A stretch of 64,000 bases of DNA from Caulobacteraceae bacterium (GTDB taxonomy: Bacteria > Pseudomonadota > Alphaproteobacteria > Caulobacterales > Caulobacteraceae), in contig JAIEQC010000024.1 in assembly GCA_019748055.1 (NCBI GenBank), positions 1 through 64,000 on the forward strand. Direction: 5' to 3'. Below are positions 8,067-18,938 of this stretch, in pieces. The position numbers and the translations under genes were made by a program. Position 1 is the first letter of the stretch, and every line of letters starts with the position of its first letter. The notes below the pieces were generated by a model. It worked only from the letters and a program-made list of their open reading frames with translations, ran no database searches and was not told where the DNA came from.

Positions 8067-11000
8067 TCACTCCGCGGGCTTCTCCACGGCTTCGCCGTCG
8101 GCTCCCCGCTGGTGACGGAAGCGCCGGCTCAGCCAGTTTTCCATCCGCGACTTGCCGCCGTCGATCAGGCTGAACGCGGCCGGCACGAAGACCAGCGACA
8201 GGGCGGTCGAGGTGATCAGACCGCCGATCACCGCGATGGCCATGGGCGACCGGAACTCGGTCCCCTCGCCGATGGCCATGGCGATCGGCAGCATGCCCAG
8301 ACCCATGGCCAGGGTCGTCATGATGATCGGCCGCGCCCGCTTGTGGGCGGCGTCGATCAGGGCGTCGCGACGGCTCATGCCCTGCTTCATGGCGATGATG
8401 GCGTAGTCGACCAGCAGGATCGAGTTCTTGGCCGCGATGCCGGTCAGCATGATGATGCCGATCAGCGCCGGCATCGACAGCGAGCGCCCCGTGATCAGCA
8501 GGGCGAAGAAGGCTCCGCCGAACGACACCGGAAGCGCCGCCAGGATGGTCACCGGATGGAAGAAGCTGCCGAACAGCAGCACCAGCACGATGTACATCAG
8601 CAGGATGCCGGTCACGATCGCGAACATGAAGCCGGTCGCGGTCTCCTGAAGGTTCTCCAGCTCGCCGGACACGGCCTGGGTCACGCCGTCGGGAAGATTC
8701 TGCATGGACGGCAGGGCGTCCACACGCTGCGAAGCCTGGCCGAGGGTGATCCCGGCAAGCTCGGCGGTCAGGCCGGCGACGCGCTTGCGGTCCAGACGGT
8801 CGATCTGGTTGGGACCGGCGCCGAAGCTTATGTCGGCCACGGCCGTCAGCGGCACCGTCTGCCCTGACGCGGTCGGCACCTGCAGGGTCTGGAGCGTGGC
8901 CAGATCCTCGCGGGCGTCCTCCCGCAGCATGACGCGGATCGGCACCTGACGGTCGCCCAGATTGAACTTGGGCAGCAGTTGGTCGGCGTCGCCGAGCGTG
9001 GCCACGCGCGCGACCGCGCTGATGTCCGAGGCGGCGACGCCTTGCAGCGCGGCGACGTCGGCCTTCGGCGTGATCAGGATCTCCGGACGGACGAGGGCCG
9101 AGGTCGAGATGACGTTGGACAGGCCGTCGATCTCGCGCATCTCGCGCTCGACCGCCGCAGCGGCGGGCACGAGCACGGCGGGATCGTCGCCGACCAGCTG
9201 GATGGACACCTGACCGCCGCCGCCGCCCTCGACGCCGAACTGGACGCGGGCGCCCGGGATGGCGCGCAGGATCGGCCCCATCTCCTGTTCGAAGGCCTGC
9301 TGACGGATGCTGCGCTCGGACTTCTTGACCAGATTGACGGTGATGGAGGCGCGCCGCACCTCGCCGGCGCTGCCGCCGCCGCCCGGACCGAAGCTGGTCG
9401 TGGCCGAGCCGATCGAGGCATAGACCGAGCGGACCTCAGGCCGCTTGCGCAGCTCCTCGTCGACGCGACGGACCACGGCGTCGGTTTCCGCCAGGGTCGA
9501 ACCGGGTGGCAGCTGGACGGTGATGTTGGAGCGGGACACGTCCTCGACCGGGATGAACTCGAACGGCAGCATGGCCGCCAGTCCCAGAGAGCCCGCGAAG
9601 AACAGGGTGCCGCCCAGCATGACCCAGGCGCGATGATCCGCCAGGCGGCGCTTGGCCCGCGTCCACAGACCGCCGCGCGTGCGCCGCGACTCTTCGGTCG
9701 TGGAGCTGCGCTCCGGCAGAACCCAGCGCAGAACGCGCAGATAGGACTGCATCCACTTGGGATCGGAATGCTCTTTCCCCTGGTCCGCCTTCAGCATGTA
9801 GGCGCCCATGAGCGGCGTCAGGGTGCGGGCGACGACCAGCGAGAAGAAGACGCTGACGCAGGTCGCGATGGCGAAGCTCTTGAAGAACTGACCCACGACG
9901 CCGGGCATGAAGCCGGTCGGCGCGAACACCGCGATCAGGGTGGCCGTGGTGGCGATGACCGCCAGGCCGATCTCGTCGGCGGCTTCCATGGCGGCGGGGT
10001 AGGGCGCCTTTCCGTCCCGGATGTGCCGGACGATGTTCTCGATCTCCACGATGGCGTCGTCCACCAGGATGCCGATGGTCAGCGACAGGGCCAGCAGGGT
10101 CACGACGTTCAGCGACTGACCCGTCAGATCCATGATCAGGAAGGTCGGGATCAGCGACAGCGGCATGGCCACCGCCGCGATCAGGGTCGCCCGCCAGTCG
10201 CGCAGGAAGATCAGAACCACCAGCACCGCGAGGCCCGCGCCCAGCAGCAGAGCCTCGACCGAGGCGTGGAAGTTGTTGATCACGTCCTGGGTGGTGTTGG
10301 TCACCTCCTCGATCGTCACCTGCGGAAGTTCCTCGTCCAGGCGCTCGATCTCTTCCTTGGAGGTCTCATAGACGTCCAGCTCCGACGATCCCTTGGACCG
10401 CGAGAGGGAGAAGGCCACGACCTCGCCGCCGTTGAAACGGGCTCGTCCGCGCGGCTCCGACCATTCGTCGGTGACCTCGCCCAGGTCGCCGAGGCGGACG
10501 GTGCGCCCCGGCCCGACGGGGATGAGGGTTTCACGCAGGTCGTCGACGCTCTGGGCCGAACCCAGGGTGCGGATGGCCTGTTCCGAGCCGCCGATCTCGC
10601 CCCTGCCGCCCGGCAGGTTGATGTTCGAGGCGCGCAGCTGGTTTGAGACGGCCGCGGCGCTGACGCCCTGGGCGGCCAGTTTGGCGGGGTCCAGCTTGAT
10701 GCGGATTTCACGGTTCACGCCGCCGTCGCGCGCGACCTGGCTGACGCCCTCGATGGAGAGCAGCCGCTTGGCCACGGTGTTGTCGACGAACCAGCTCAGC
10801 TCCTCGGGGTTCATGCCGGGCGCCCGCACGACGTAGGTCGCGATCGGCTGCTGGGTGAACTCGATGCGCTGGACGATCGGCTCCTGCACGTCGGCCGGCA
10901 GCTCCTGCCGGATGCCGGCGATCGCGTTGCGGACGTCGTTGGTCGCCTTTTCCAGGTCGACGCCGAGCTGGAATGTGATCAGCGTGGTGGAGGCCGAGTC

Positions 11001-11264
11001 GTTGACCGTCGAGCGCACCTCGTCGACCTCGCCGAGGCCGGCGACCGCGTCCTCGACCAGTCGGGTGACCTGGGTTTCAAGTTCGGTCGGCGCCGCGCCG
11101 GCCTGGACCACGGTGACCGAGACCACCGGCAGGTCCACGTTCGGGAAGTTGTTCACCGGCAGGCGGAAGTAGCTCATCACCCCCGCGACGGTCAGGACGA
11201 TGAACAGCAGGACGACCGGAATCGGGTTCCGGATCGACCACGAGGAGATGTTGTTGAAATTCAT
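8067..11264 (-). CDS. RND efflux pump permease (HAE1/AcrB-MexB type)
   Basis: Inner-membrane proton-driven exporter of hydrophobic or amphiphilic compounds, working as a trimer with a periplasmic adaptor and an outer-membrane channel. The 1065 residues are the family length. Features: TM1 at about 12-34, the TM4 proton relay 'ILVDDAIVEIENIVRH' with two aspartates near 400, a second large periplasmic loop from about 590, and the TM10 lysine in 'GIAAKNSILLVDYA' near 940. The ATG overlaps the adaptor stop by 4 bases (ATGA). The frame stays open upstream into the adaptor gene, but that part is not protein. No outer-membrane channel gene is adjacent, so a TolC-like protein must come from elsewhere. 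Confidence 0.95.
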   Translation of the reverse strand: MNFNNISSWSIRNPIPVVLLFIVLTVAGVMSYFRLPVNNFPNVDLPVVSVTVVQAGAAPTELETQVTRLVEDAVAGLGEVDEVRSTVNDSASTTLITFQLGVDLEKATNDVRNAIAGIRQELPADVQEPIVQRIEFTQQPIATYVVRAPGMNPEELSWFVDNTVAKRLLSIEGVSQVARDGGVNREIRIKLDPAKLAAQGVSAAAVSNQLRASNINLPGGRGEIGGSEQAIRTLGSAQSVDDLRETLIPVGPGRTVRLGDLGEVTDEWSEPRGRARFNGGEVVAFSLSRSKGSSELDVYETSKEEIERLDEELPQVTIEEVTNTTQDVINNFHASVEALLLGAGLAVLVVLIFLRDWRATLIAAVAMPLSLIPTFLIMDLTGQSLNVVTLLALSLTIGILVDDAIVEIENIVRHIRDGKAPYPAAMEAADEIGLAVIATTATLIAVFAPTGFMPGVVGQFFKSFAIATCVSVFFSLVVARTLTPLMGAYMLKADQGKEHSDPKWMQSYLRVLRWVLPERSSTTEESRRTRGGLWTRAKRRLADHRAWVMLGGTLFFAGSLGLAAMLPFEFIPVEDVSRSNITVQLPPGSTLAETDAVVRRVDEELRKRPEVRSVYASIGSATTSFGPGGGGSAGEVRRASITVNLVKKSERSIRQQAFEQEMGPILRAIPGARVQFGVEGGGGGQVSIQLVGDDPAVLVPAAAAVEREMREIDGLSNVISTSALVRPEILITPKADVAALQGVAASDISAVARVATLGDADQLLPKFNLGDRQVPIRVMLREDAREDLATLQTLQVPTASGQTVPLTAVADISFGAGPNQIDRLDRKRVAGLTAELAGITLGQASQRVDALPSMQNLPDGVTQAVSGELENLQETATGFMFAIVTGILLMYIVLVLLFGSFFHPVTILAALPVSFGGAFFALLITGRSLSMPALIGIIMLTGIAAKNSILLVDYAIIAMKQGMSRRDALIDAAHKRARPIIMTTLAMGLGMLPIAMAIGEGTEFRSPMAIAVIGGLITSTALSLVFVPAAFSLIDGGKSRMENWLSRRFRHQRGADGEAVEKPAE

Positions 11265-12400
11265 CGGGCGGCCGCCTGGGCCGGAGCCTTGGCGGGCGCC
11301 GCGGCACGGGCCGGAGCGGCCGCGACCGAGACGCGGTCGCCGTCGCCCAGGAAGCCGGAGCCGGACACCACCACCCGCTCGCCCGCGCGCACGCCGGTGA
11401 CGGCCAGGTCGTCGCCCTGGCGTCCGCCGGTGGTCACGGCGCGAAAGGCGACGGCATCGTCGGCCCCGATGACGTAAACGCCCGGCTTGCCCTCGCGATA
11501 GACGATGGCGCCCGACGGAACGACCAGGGCGGGCTGGGCCCCGACGTCGATCTGGGCCTGGGCGAACATGCCGGGTCGCACGGGCGAGCCGGACGGCAAG
11601 GCGATCCGGGCGACGCCGAGACGGGTCTGGGGATCCACTTCCGGCGTGACGATCCTGACCGTTCCGGTGAACGCCTGACCCTGATCGCCGGTCACGGTCG
11701 CGGTCTGGCCGGCGCGGACCAGCGGCAGGTCGGCCTCGGGCACCCGGGCGTCCAGTTCCAGACGCCCGTCGCGGACCATGCGGAACAGCTCGGTTCCCGG
11801 CTGGACGATCTGACCGCGCGTGACGCTGCGGCTGATGATGCGGCCGGCGACCGGCGCGCGGATCACGGTCTGAGCCAGACGCGTCCGCGATTCCGACAGG
11901 GCCGCATCGGCGGCCTGGAGGGCCGCGGCCGAGGCGCGCTGATTGGCCAACGCCGTGTCCAGGCCCGCCTGCGAGAGATAGCCCCGCTCCTTCAGCTCCT
12001 GGGCGCGGGCCAGGGCCGCGTCGTCGCGGGCGAGATTGGCGCGGGCGGTGGCGACCTGCGCCTCCTGCTGGCGGACCTGGGCGCGAAGGACGGAGTCGTT
12101 CAGCTGGACCAGGGGCTGCCCCTGTCGGACGAAGGCGCCCTCGTCGACATAGACGGCGGTGGCGACCAGGCCGCCGGTTTCGGCGCCGACGGGCACCTCC
12201 TCCCAGGCCGAGACGCTGCCCGAGGCGGTCAGGACGCGCGGCAGGTCGACCAGGCGCACGGCGGCGGCCGTCACGGTCTGGCTGGCGCGGTTCTCCTCCG
12301 TCTTGGCCGAGGCGTCCTCCGAATGGCCGCCGCACGCGGCCAGGACGCCCAGCATCGCAAGCCCGACGGCCACGACGCCCAGTCGACGCGCAATCTTCAC
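11261..12400 (-). CDS. RND efflux periplasmic adaptor (membrane fusion protein)
   Basis: Links the RND permease to the outer-membrane channel. The 379 residues begin with a lipoprotein signal peptide (lipobox LAAC, cysteine at 23). Next come a lipoyl/barrel-sandwich half, a helical hairpin rich in Q/A/R (about 110-185, 'QQEAQVATARANLARDDAALARAQELKERG'), the second lipoyl half ('VIRAPVAGRIISRSV') and beta-barrel and membrane-proximal domains. It is the first gene of the operon, translationally coupled to the permease. About 200 bases separate it from divergent lepA; I see no regulator gene next to it, so control is not evident. Confidence 0.94.
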   Translation of the reverse strand: MKIARRLGVVAVGLAMLGVLAACGGHSEDASAKTEENRASQTVTAAAVRLVDLPRVLTASGSVSAWEEVPVGAETGGLVATAVYVDEGAFVRQGQPLVQLNDSVLRAQVRQQEAQVATARANLARDDAALARAQELKERGYLSQAGLDTALANQRASAAALQAADAALSESRTRLAQTVIRAPVAGRIISRSVTRGQIVQPGTELFRMVRDGRLELDARVPEADLPLVRAGQTATVTGDQGQAFTGTVRIVTPEVDPQTRLGVARIALPSGSPVRPGMFAQAQIDVGAQPALVVPSGAIVYREGKPGVYVIGADDAVAFRAVTTGGRQGDDLAVTGVRAGERVVVSGSGFLGDGDRVSVAAAPARAAAPAKAPAQAAAR

Positions 12401-12603
12401 GGAGACACCTCAAGTTCTGGAAGGACGGCAGGTGGGGAGGTCCACCGTCGTTGACAAGCCGGTGCATACTCCGTTCCACGGCCAAGCCCAAGGGGGGCGC
12501 GACGCCGTTACGCTAAAGTAATGTTGCAGCGCATGACGCCGGCGGGCGCACATCGTCGCGCGCCGTGGCGTCCGGCCCGCGCCCATGCTAACCGCGCCCG
12601 GCC

Positions 12604-14418
<1,815 letters not shown>

Positions 14419-14465
14419 GGGGGCGTCTTCTGGAAGCCTCATTGCCCAAACCGGAGCCCCTGCCC

Positions 14466-15167
14466 ATGACCGCCGCCGACTTCACGCCTCTGAACGACCT
14501 GGAGCGCCTGCTGGTCGCGGCGACGGGGGGGGATGCCGAGGCGCGGCGGGCGTTCGAGGCGGCGGTGCTGGAGCACGATCTGTGGGCGGCGGTGCCGGCG
14601 GGGGCGGACCCGGCCGCCGATCCGATGACGCTGGTGACCGGACGGGCGAAGGACGGGACGCCGGCCACCGCTCTGTTCACCGCGCGCGAGCGGGCGGAGG
14701 CGACCCTGCCCGAAGCGACGGCCGTGGGCTTTCCGGGGCGCGACCTGCTGACCTCGGTGATGGGGCGCGACGCGGTGCTGAACCCCGGGCACGGCCACGG
14801 GGTGAAGTGGTCGTCGGCGGCGATCCGGACTCTGCTGGGGCTGGAGACGCTCGGCGAGGGAATGCGGACGCCGGTGGCCGTCGCGCGTCCGAAGGAGACG
14901 CCGAAAGGTCTGGTCGAGGGGGTGACGCGCGTGCTGGGCGCCGCGCCGCAGGTGAAGGGGGCGTGGCTGGCGCTGGCGCGGTGGGCCGACGCGGACCTGC
15001 CGGGCTTTCTGCTGGACGTGCGGATCGCGCCGGAGCATGCGGGCGGCCTGCAGTCCCTGCTGGAGGCGGCGCTGGCGGAGGTGGAGCTGGACGCCTGTCT
15101 GGACGTGGTGACGCGACGTCCGGGCGAGGCGGCGGGCGCTGGGCTGGAGCTGATCGCGCCGCGCTAG
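14466..15167 (+). CDS. SseB family protein
   Basis: Protein of 233 residues with the two-part architecture of the SseB family (enhanced serine sensitivity protein). The N-terminal part (about 1-110, 'LERLLVAATGGDAEARRAFEAAVLEHDLW... TALFTARERAEA') resembles the SseB N-terminal domain. The C-terminal part (about 140-230, 'GVTRVLGAAPQVKGAWLA...') resembles the SseB C-terminal domain. No catalytic motif or membrane segment. The molecular function of SseB is not established. I placed the start at the ATG at 14466; the frame is open into the end of lepA but that part is not protein-like. Likely co-transcribed with lepA. Confidence 0.75.
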   Translation: MTAADFTPLNDLERLLVAATGGDAEARRAFEAAVLEHDLWAAVPAGADPAADPMTLVTGRAKDGTPATALFTARERAEATLPEATAVGFPGRDLLTSVMGRDAVLNPGHGHGVKWSSAAIRTLLGLETLGEGMRTPVAVARPKETPKGLVEGVTRVLGAAPQVKGAWLALARWADADLPGFLLDVRIAPEHAGGLQSLLEAALAEVELDACLDVVTRRPGEAAGAGLELIAPR

Positions 15168-15170
15168 GGC

Positions 15171-15527
15171 CTAGAGCCTTTCCAGCAGGGGCAGGACGGC
15201 CTCCTTCGGCCGGGCGAGGACGGCGCCGGTGGGCGTGACGACGATGGGCCGGTTCACCAGGACGGGATCGGCCACCATGGCGTCGATCAGGGCATCGTCG
15301 GATGTTGAAGGGTCGGTCAGGCCGAGCTCTTCGGCCCGAGTGCCCATGATGCGCAGGACGTCGCGCGGGCGGGCGTTCATGCGGGCCAGGAGATCGGTCA
15401 ACTGGGCGCGGGTCCAGCCGGTCTTGAGATACTCGACCACCTCGGGCTCAAGGCCCGCGTCGCGGACGATCTGGAGCACGTTGCGGGAGGTGCCGCAGTT
15501 CGGATTGTGGAAGACGGTCACGGTCAT
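15171..15527 (-). CDS. ArsC-family arsenate reductase (glutaredoxin type)
   Basis: Thioredoxin-fold enzyme of 118 residues that reduces arsenate to arsenite with glutathione/glutaredoxin, or a related Spx/YffB-like protein. Catalytic cysteine at residue 11 in 'HNPNCGTSRNVLQ'. The arsenate-contacting arginines of ArsC can be matched in 'MGTRAEEL' (about 70-77) and 'PVLVNRPIVVTPTGAVLARP' (about 88-107). That favours ArsC over Spx. No arsB/acr3 or arsR is close, so it may be a general resistance or housekeeping copy. The two convergent stops (SseB-like and this gene) are 3 bases apart. Confidence 0.88.
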   Translation of the reverse strand: MTVTVFHNPNCGTSRNVLQIVRDAGLEPEVVEYLKTGWTRAQLTDLLARMNARPRDVLRIMGTRAEELGLTDPSTSDDALIDAMVADPVLVNRPIVVTPTGAVLARPKEAVLPLLERL

Positions 15528-15643
15528 GGCCGCAGGATGCGGCGCGCGCGGCGAGGCGGCAAGCCGGTCACGACGCGTTTCCAAGGGCGCTTTTCGCAAG
15601 TGCGAAGGTTGCGGTTCGCCGTCGGCGCGCGCATCTGGCCCGG

Positions 15644-16918
15644 ATGACCGCCGCGACCCCTGTGATCGATGCGCCGAAGACGCCCGGCCCCGGGTTCGCG
15701 GAGTTCGTCTGCCTGATCGCCCTGATGATGGCGCTGAACGCCCTGGCGATCGACGCCATGCTACCGGCGCTTCCGGCGATCGGCGAGGCGCTGGGCGTGG
15801 CGCGCGACAACGACCGGCAATGGGTTGTGACGGCCTATGTGCTGGGCTTCGGGGTGGCGCAGCTGGTCTATGGACCCCTGGCGGACCGGTATGGGCGCAA
15901 GCCCGTGCTGATGGGCGCACTGTCGATCTATGTCGTCTTCAGCGCCGTGGCGGCGTTCGCGCCGACCTTTGAGACGCTGATCGCCGCGCGCGTGGCGACG
16001 GGCGTGGGGGCGGCGGCGACGCGGGTTCTGGCGGTGTCCATCGTGCGCGACCGCTATGTGGGACGCACCATGGCGCGGGTGATGAGCCTTAGCTTCCTGG
16101 TCTTTCTGGGCGTGCCGATCTTGGCCCCCACCGTGGGGCAGGCCGTGCTGTCGATCGTGCCCGAGGCCTGGCAGCCATGGCGCTGGATTTTCGGCGTCCT
16201 GGCGGCCGGCGGCGCCGGCTATCTGATCTGGGCGGCGATCCGACTGCCGGAGACGCAGGACCCGGCCAACCGCGTGCCGATCCGCGTGGACCGCATCGCG
16301 GCCTCGTTCGGCGAGGCGCTGAGGAGCCGGCAGGGCATGGGCTACACCCTGGCCATGACCGCCATCACCGGGGCCCTGTTCGGCTTCATCGGCTCGGCCC
16401 AGCAGATCTTCTTCGACGTGTTCGACGCCGCCGGCGTCTTCGCCCTGGCGTTCGGGATCATGGCTTCGGGGATTGCCCTGGCCTCCATTCTGAACGCGAA
16501 GCTGGTGGAGCGGCATGGGTCGCGCCTGCTCTCGCATGGGGCGCTGATCGGGTTCATCACCATGGGGGCGATCCACGCGGCGGTGACCCTGGCGGGGCTG
16601 GAATCCCTCTGGACCTTCGGCGTGCTTCAGACCCTGACCATGTTCTTCTTCGGCTTCATCGCCGGAAACTTCGGGGCCATGGCGATGGAGCCGATGGGCC
16701 GGATCGCCGGCACGGCCTCGGCGTTGCAGGGCTTCATCTCGTCGACCTTCGGCGCCCTGCTGGGGTTCGGCATCAGTCAGGCCTTCGACGGGACGGCGCG
16801 GCCGTTTGCGATCGGGCTGACCGTCATGGGCCTTTTGGCGCTGGCGTGCGTGCTGTGGGCCGAGGGCGGGCGGCTGTTCACGGCGCGGAACGCGGCGCCG
16901 ACCCGGACGCGGGGTTGA
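15644..16918 (+). CDS. MFS drug resistance transporter, Bcr/CflA family
   Basis: Inner-membrane proton-coupled exporter of 424 residues with twelve predicted helices. Signature 'LPAIGEALGV..NDRQWVVTAYVLGFGVAQLVYGPLADRYGRKPVL' at about 45-90 is the Bcr/CflA form of MFS motif A. The substrate cannot be told; relatives export bicyclomycin, chloramphenicol, cysteine or sulfonamides. The ATG at 15644 lies 116 bases from the divergent arsC-like start. An M1 peptidase gene follows on the same strand after 55 bases. Confidence 0.9.
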   Translation: MTAATPVIDAPKTPGPGFAEFVCLIALMMALNALAIDAMLPALPAIGEALGVARDNDRQWVVTAYVLGFGVAQLVYGPLADRYGRKPVLMGALSIYVVFSAVAAFAPTFETLIAARVATGVGAAATRVLAVSIVRDRYVGRTMARVMSLSFLVFLGVPILAPTVGQAVLSIVPEAWQPWRWIFGVLAAGGAGYLIWAAIRLPETQDPANRVPIRVDRIAASFGEALRSRQGMGYTLAMTAITGALFGFIGSAQQIFFDVFDAAGVFALAFGIMASGIALASILNAKLVERHGSRLLSHGALIGFITMGAIHAAVTLAGLESLWTFGVLQTLTMFFFGFIAGNFGAMAMEPMGRIAGTASALQGFISSTFGALLGFGISQAFDGTARPFAIGLTVMGLLALACVLWAEGGRLFTARNAAPTRTRG

Positions 16919-16973
16919 CCTGAGAGGCCCGGCGGGGCGTGATCCGCGCCCCGATGTTTCCGGAGCTTGCCCC

Positions 16974-18935
16974 ATGTCCGTCCGATCCCTGCTGCTCGCC
17001 GGCGCCTGTGCCGTCGCGGTGTCCGGCTGCGCCCAGATGGGCGCGATGATGCCGTCGGCGACGCCTGAAGCGCCGGCAGCGGTCGCCCCGGCCCGGCCGA
17101 TCCAGTGGGTGCGCGACGTCCACTCCTATGCCCGGCCGGAGATCGCGCGGGTGACGCACGTCGATCTGAACCTGACGACGGATTTCACGGCGAAGTCGCT
17201 GTCGGGAACGGCGGCGCTGGATGTGCAGGGGCAAGCCGGCGCGACCGAGCTGATCCTGGACGTGCGCGACCTGGACGTGCGGGCGGTGCGCGACGCGAGC
17301 GGGGCGGCCCTGCCGTTCACCGTCGGCGCCGCCCGCGAGTTCATGGGCAGCCCGCTGACCATCACCCTGCCGGCGCTGCGCGAAGGCGAGACGCGCAAGG
17401 TGGTGATCGACTACGCCACTCGGCCCGGGGCGGCCGCCCTGCAATGGTTGACGCCGCAGCAGACGGCTGGCGGCCAGAAACCCTATCTGTTCAGCCAGGG
17501 ACAGGCGATCCTGACCCGCACCTGGATCCCGACGCAGGACAGCCCCGGCATCCGCCAGACCTATGCCGCGCGCATCGTCGTGCCGTCGGACCTGAAGGCC
17601 GTCATGAGCGCCGAGAGCCTGACGCCCGCGGGCGAGCCGGCGGGCCCGGGACGCACGGCCTACCGGTTCGCCATGATAAATCCGGTGCCGCCCTACCTGA
17701 TCGCCCTGGGCGTCGGCGACGTCGCCTTCGCCGACATCGACGAGCGGACGGGAGTCTGGACCGAGCCGTCGAAGCTGTGGGCGGCCGAGGCCGAGCTGGC
17801 CCCCACCGCCGAGATGGTGGACGTGGCCGAGGCGCTGTACGGCCCCTATCGCTGGGGCCGCTACGACATCCTGGTGCTGCCGCCGTCCTTCCCGTTCGGG
17901 GGGATGGAGAACCCGCGCCTGACCTTCGCCACGCCGACGATCATTGCGGGCGACCAGTCGCTGGTGTCGCTGGTCGCGCACGAGCTGGCGCACAGCTGGT
18001 CGGGCAATCTGGTGACCAACGCCACCTGGGACGACTTCTGGCTGAATGAGGGCTTCACCGTCTATTTCGAGAACCGGATCATGGAGGCCGTCTACGGCCG
18101 CGACCGGGCCATGATGGAGCAGGTGCTGGGCTGGCAGAGCCTGCAGGACACGATCGCCGACCTGCCGGCCGAAGACACTCGGCTGAAGCTGGAACTGGAG
18201 GGGCGCGACCCCGACGAGGGTCTGACGGACGTCGCCTATGAGAAGGGCGCCTTCTTCCTGCGCACCATCGAACGCGTGGTCGGACGCGAGCGGTTCGACG
18301 CCTGGCTGAAGGGCTATTTCGAGCGCAACGCCTTCGTGCCCATGACGACCGAAATGTTCCTGGAGGACATCCGCACGCACCTGATCAAGGGCGACCAGCA
18401 GCTGGAGGCCCAGCTGATGATGGACGCCTGGATCTATCAGCCCGGCCTGCCGTCGAACGCCATGGCACCGACGTCGGACGCCTTCGTGCCGGTGGACGCG
18501 GCGGCCAAGGCGACCTTCGTGGACGGCGCGGCGCCGCCTCGCGCCCTGTGGGACGGATGGAACACCCAGCAGCGGCAGCGCTTCCTGGCGTGGCGGCCGC
18601 AAGGGCTTCAGCCCGGAGCCGACTGGCTGACCCGCGACCAGCTGGCGGCGCTGGACGAGACGCTGGATCTGGCGGACGAAGGCAACGCGGAGGTGCGCTT
18701 CGCCTGGCTGCAGATCGGTCTGGCGCACCGGTATGAGCCGGCGGCGGTCAGTGCGGAGCAGTTCCTCCTGTCGATGGGCCGGCGCAAATTCGTGCTGCCG
18801 CTGTTCACCACGCTGTGGGGTGAGGGCGAGTGGGGTCGGCCGATCGCCACGCGCATCTATGAGAAGGCCCGGCCGCTGTATCACCCGATCACGACGGGCA
18901 GCGTGGACGCCGTGGTGGGGCGGCCGGCGGGTTGA
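16974..18935 (+). CDS. M1 family metallopeptidase, LTA4H/aminopeptidase B-like
   Basis: Zinc aminopeptidase of 653 residues, exported as a lipoprotein (signal peptide with lipobox VSGC, cysteine at about 19). The M1 exopeptidase motif 'GGMENPRLTFATP' is near 306-318 and the zinc site is HELAH at 336-340 with Glu359 (HExxH-x18-E). The 'PPSFPFGGMENPRLTF' and 'VAHELAHSWSGNLVTNATWDDFWLNEGF' blocks and a C-terminal helical domain of about 140 residues match the leukotriene A4 hydrolase/cold-active aminopeptidase branch rather than PepN. It presumably trims peptides at the cell envelope. Convergent with apbE, with stops 3 bases apart. Confidence 0.94.
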   Translation: MSVRSLLLAGACAVAVSGCAQMGAMMPSATPEAPAAVAPARPIQWVRDVHSYARPEIARVTHVDLNLTTDFTAKSLSGTAALDVQGQAGATELILDVRDLDVRAVRDASGAALPFTVGAAREFMGSPLTITLPALREGETRKVVIDYATRPGAAALQWLTPQQTAGGQKPYLFSQGQAILTRTWIPTQDSPGIRQTYAARIVVPSDLKAVMSAESLTPAGEPAGPGRTAYRFAMINPVPPYLIALGVGDVAFADIDERTGVWTEPSKLWAAEAELAPTAEMVDVAEALYGPYRWGRYDILVLPPSFPFGGMENPRLTFATPTIIAGDQSLVSLVAHELAHSWSGNLVTNATWDDFWLNEGFTVYFENRIMEAVYGRDRAMMEQVLGWQSLQDTIADLPAEDTRLKLELEGRDPDEGLTDVAYEKGAFFLRTIERVVGRERFDAWLKGYFERNAFVPMTTEMFLEDIRTHLIKGDQQLEAQLMMDAWIYQPGLPSNAMAPTSDAFVPVDAAAKATFVDGAAPPRALWDGWNTQQRQRFLAWRPQGLQPGADWLTRDQLAALDETLDLADEGNAEVRFAWLQIGLAHRYEPAAVSAEQFLLSMGRRKFVLPLFTTLWGEGEWGRPIATRIYEKARPLYHPITTGSVDAVVGRPAG

Positions 18936-18938
18936 GGT

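Noticed and set aside
8067-12491. A single 1474-residue reading frame covering permease plus an upstream extension
   Set aside because: The first 409 codons are an out-of-frame reading of the adaptor gene (Arg/Gly/Pro-rich). The permease has its own ATG at 11264 with a 4-base overlap.
12401-12603. Promoter elements in the lepA/adaptor divergent region
   Set aside because: A TTGACA is present, but no -10 box at proper spacing could be found, so no promoter is claimed.
16933-16953. CGGGGCG/CGCCCCG hairpin between the MFS and M1 genes
   Set aside because: 7-bp stem, no U-tract; not reported as a terminator because chance hairpins of this kind are common at this GC content.
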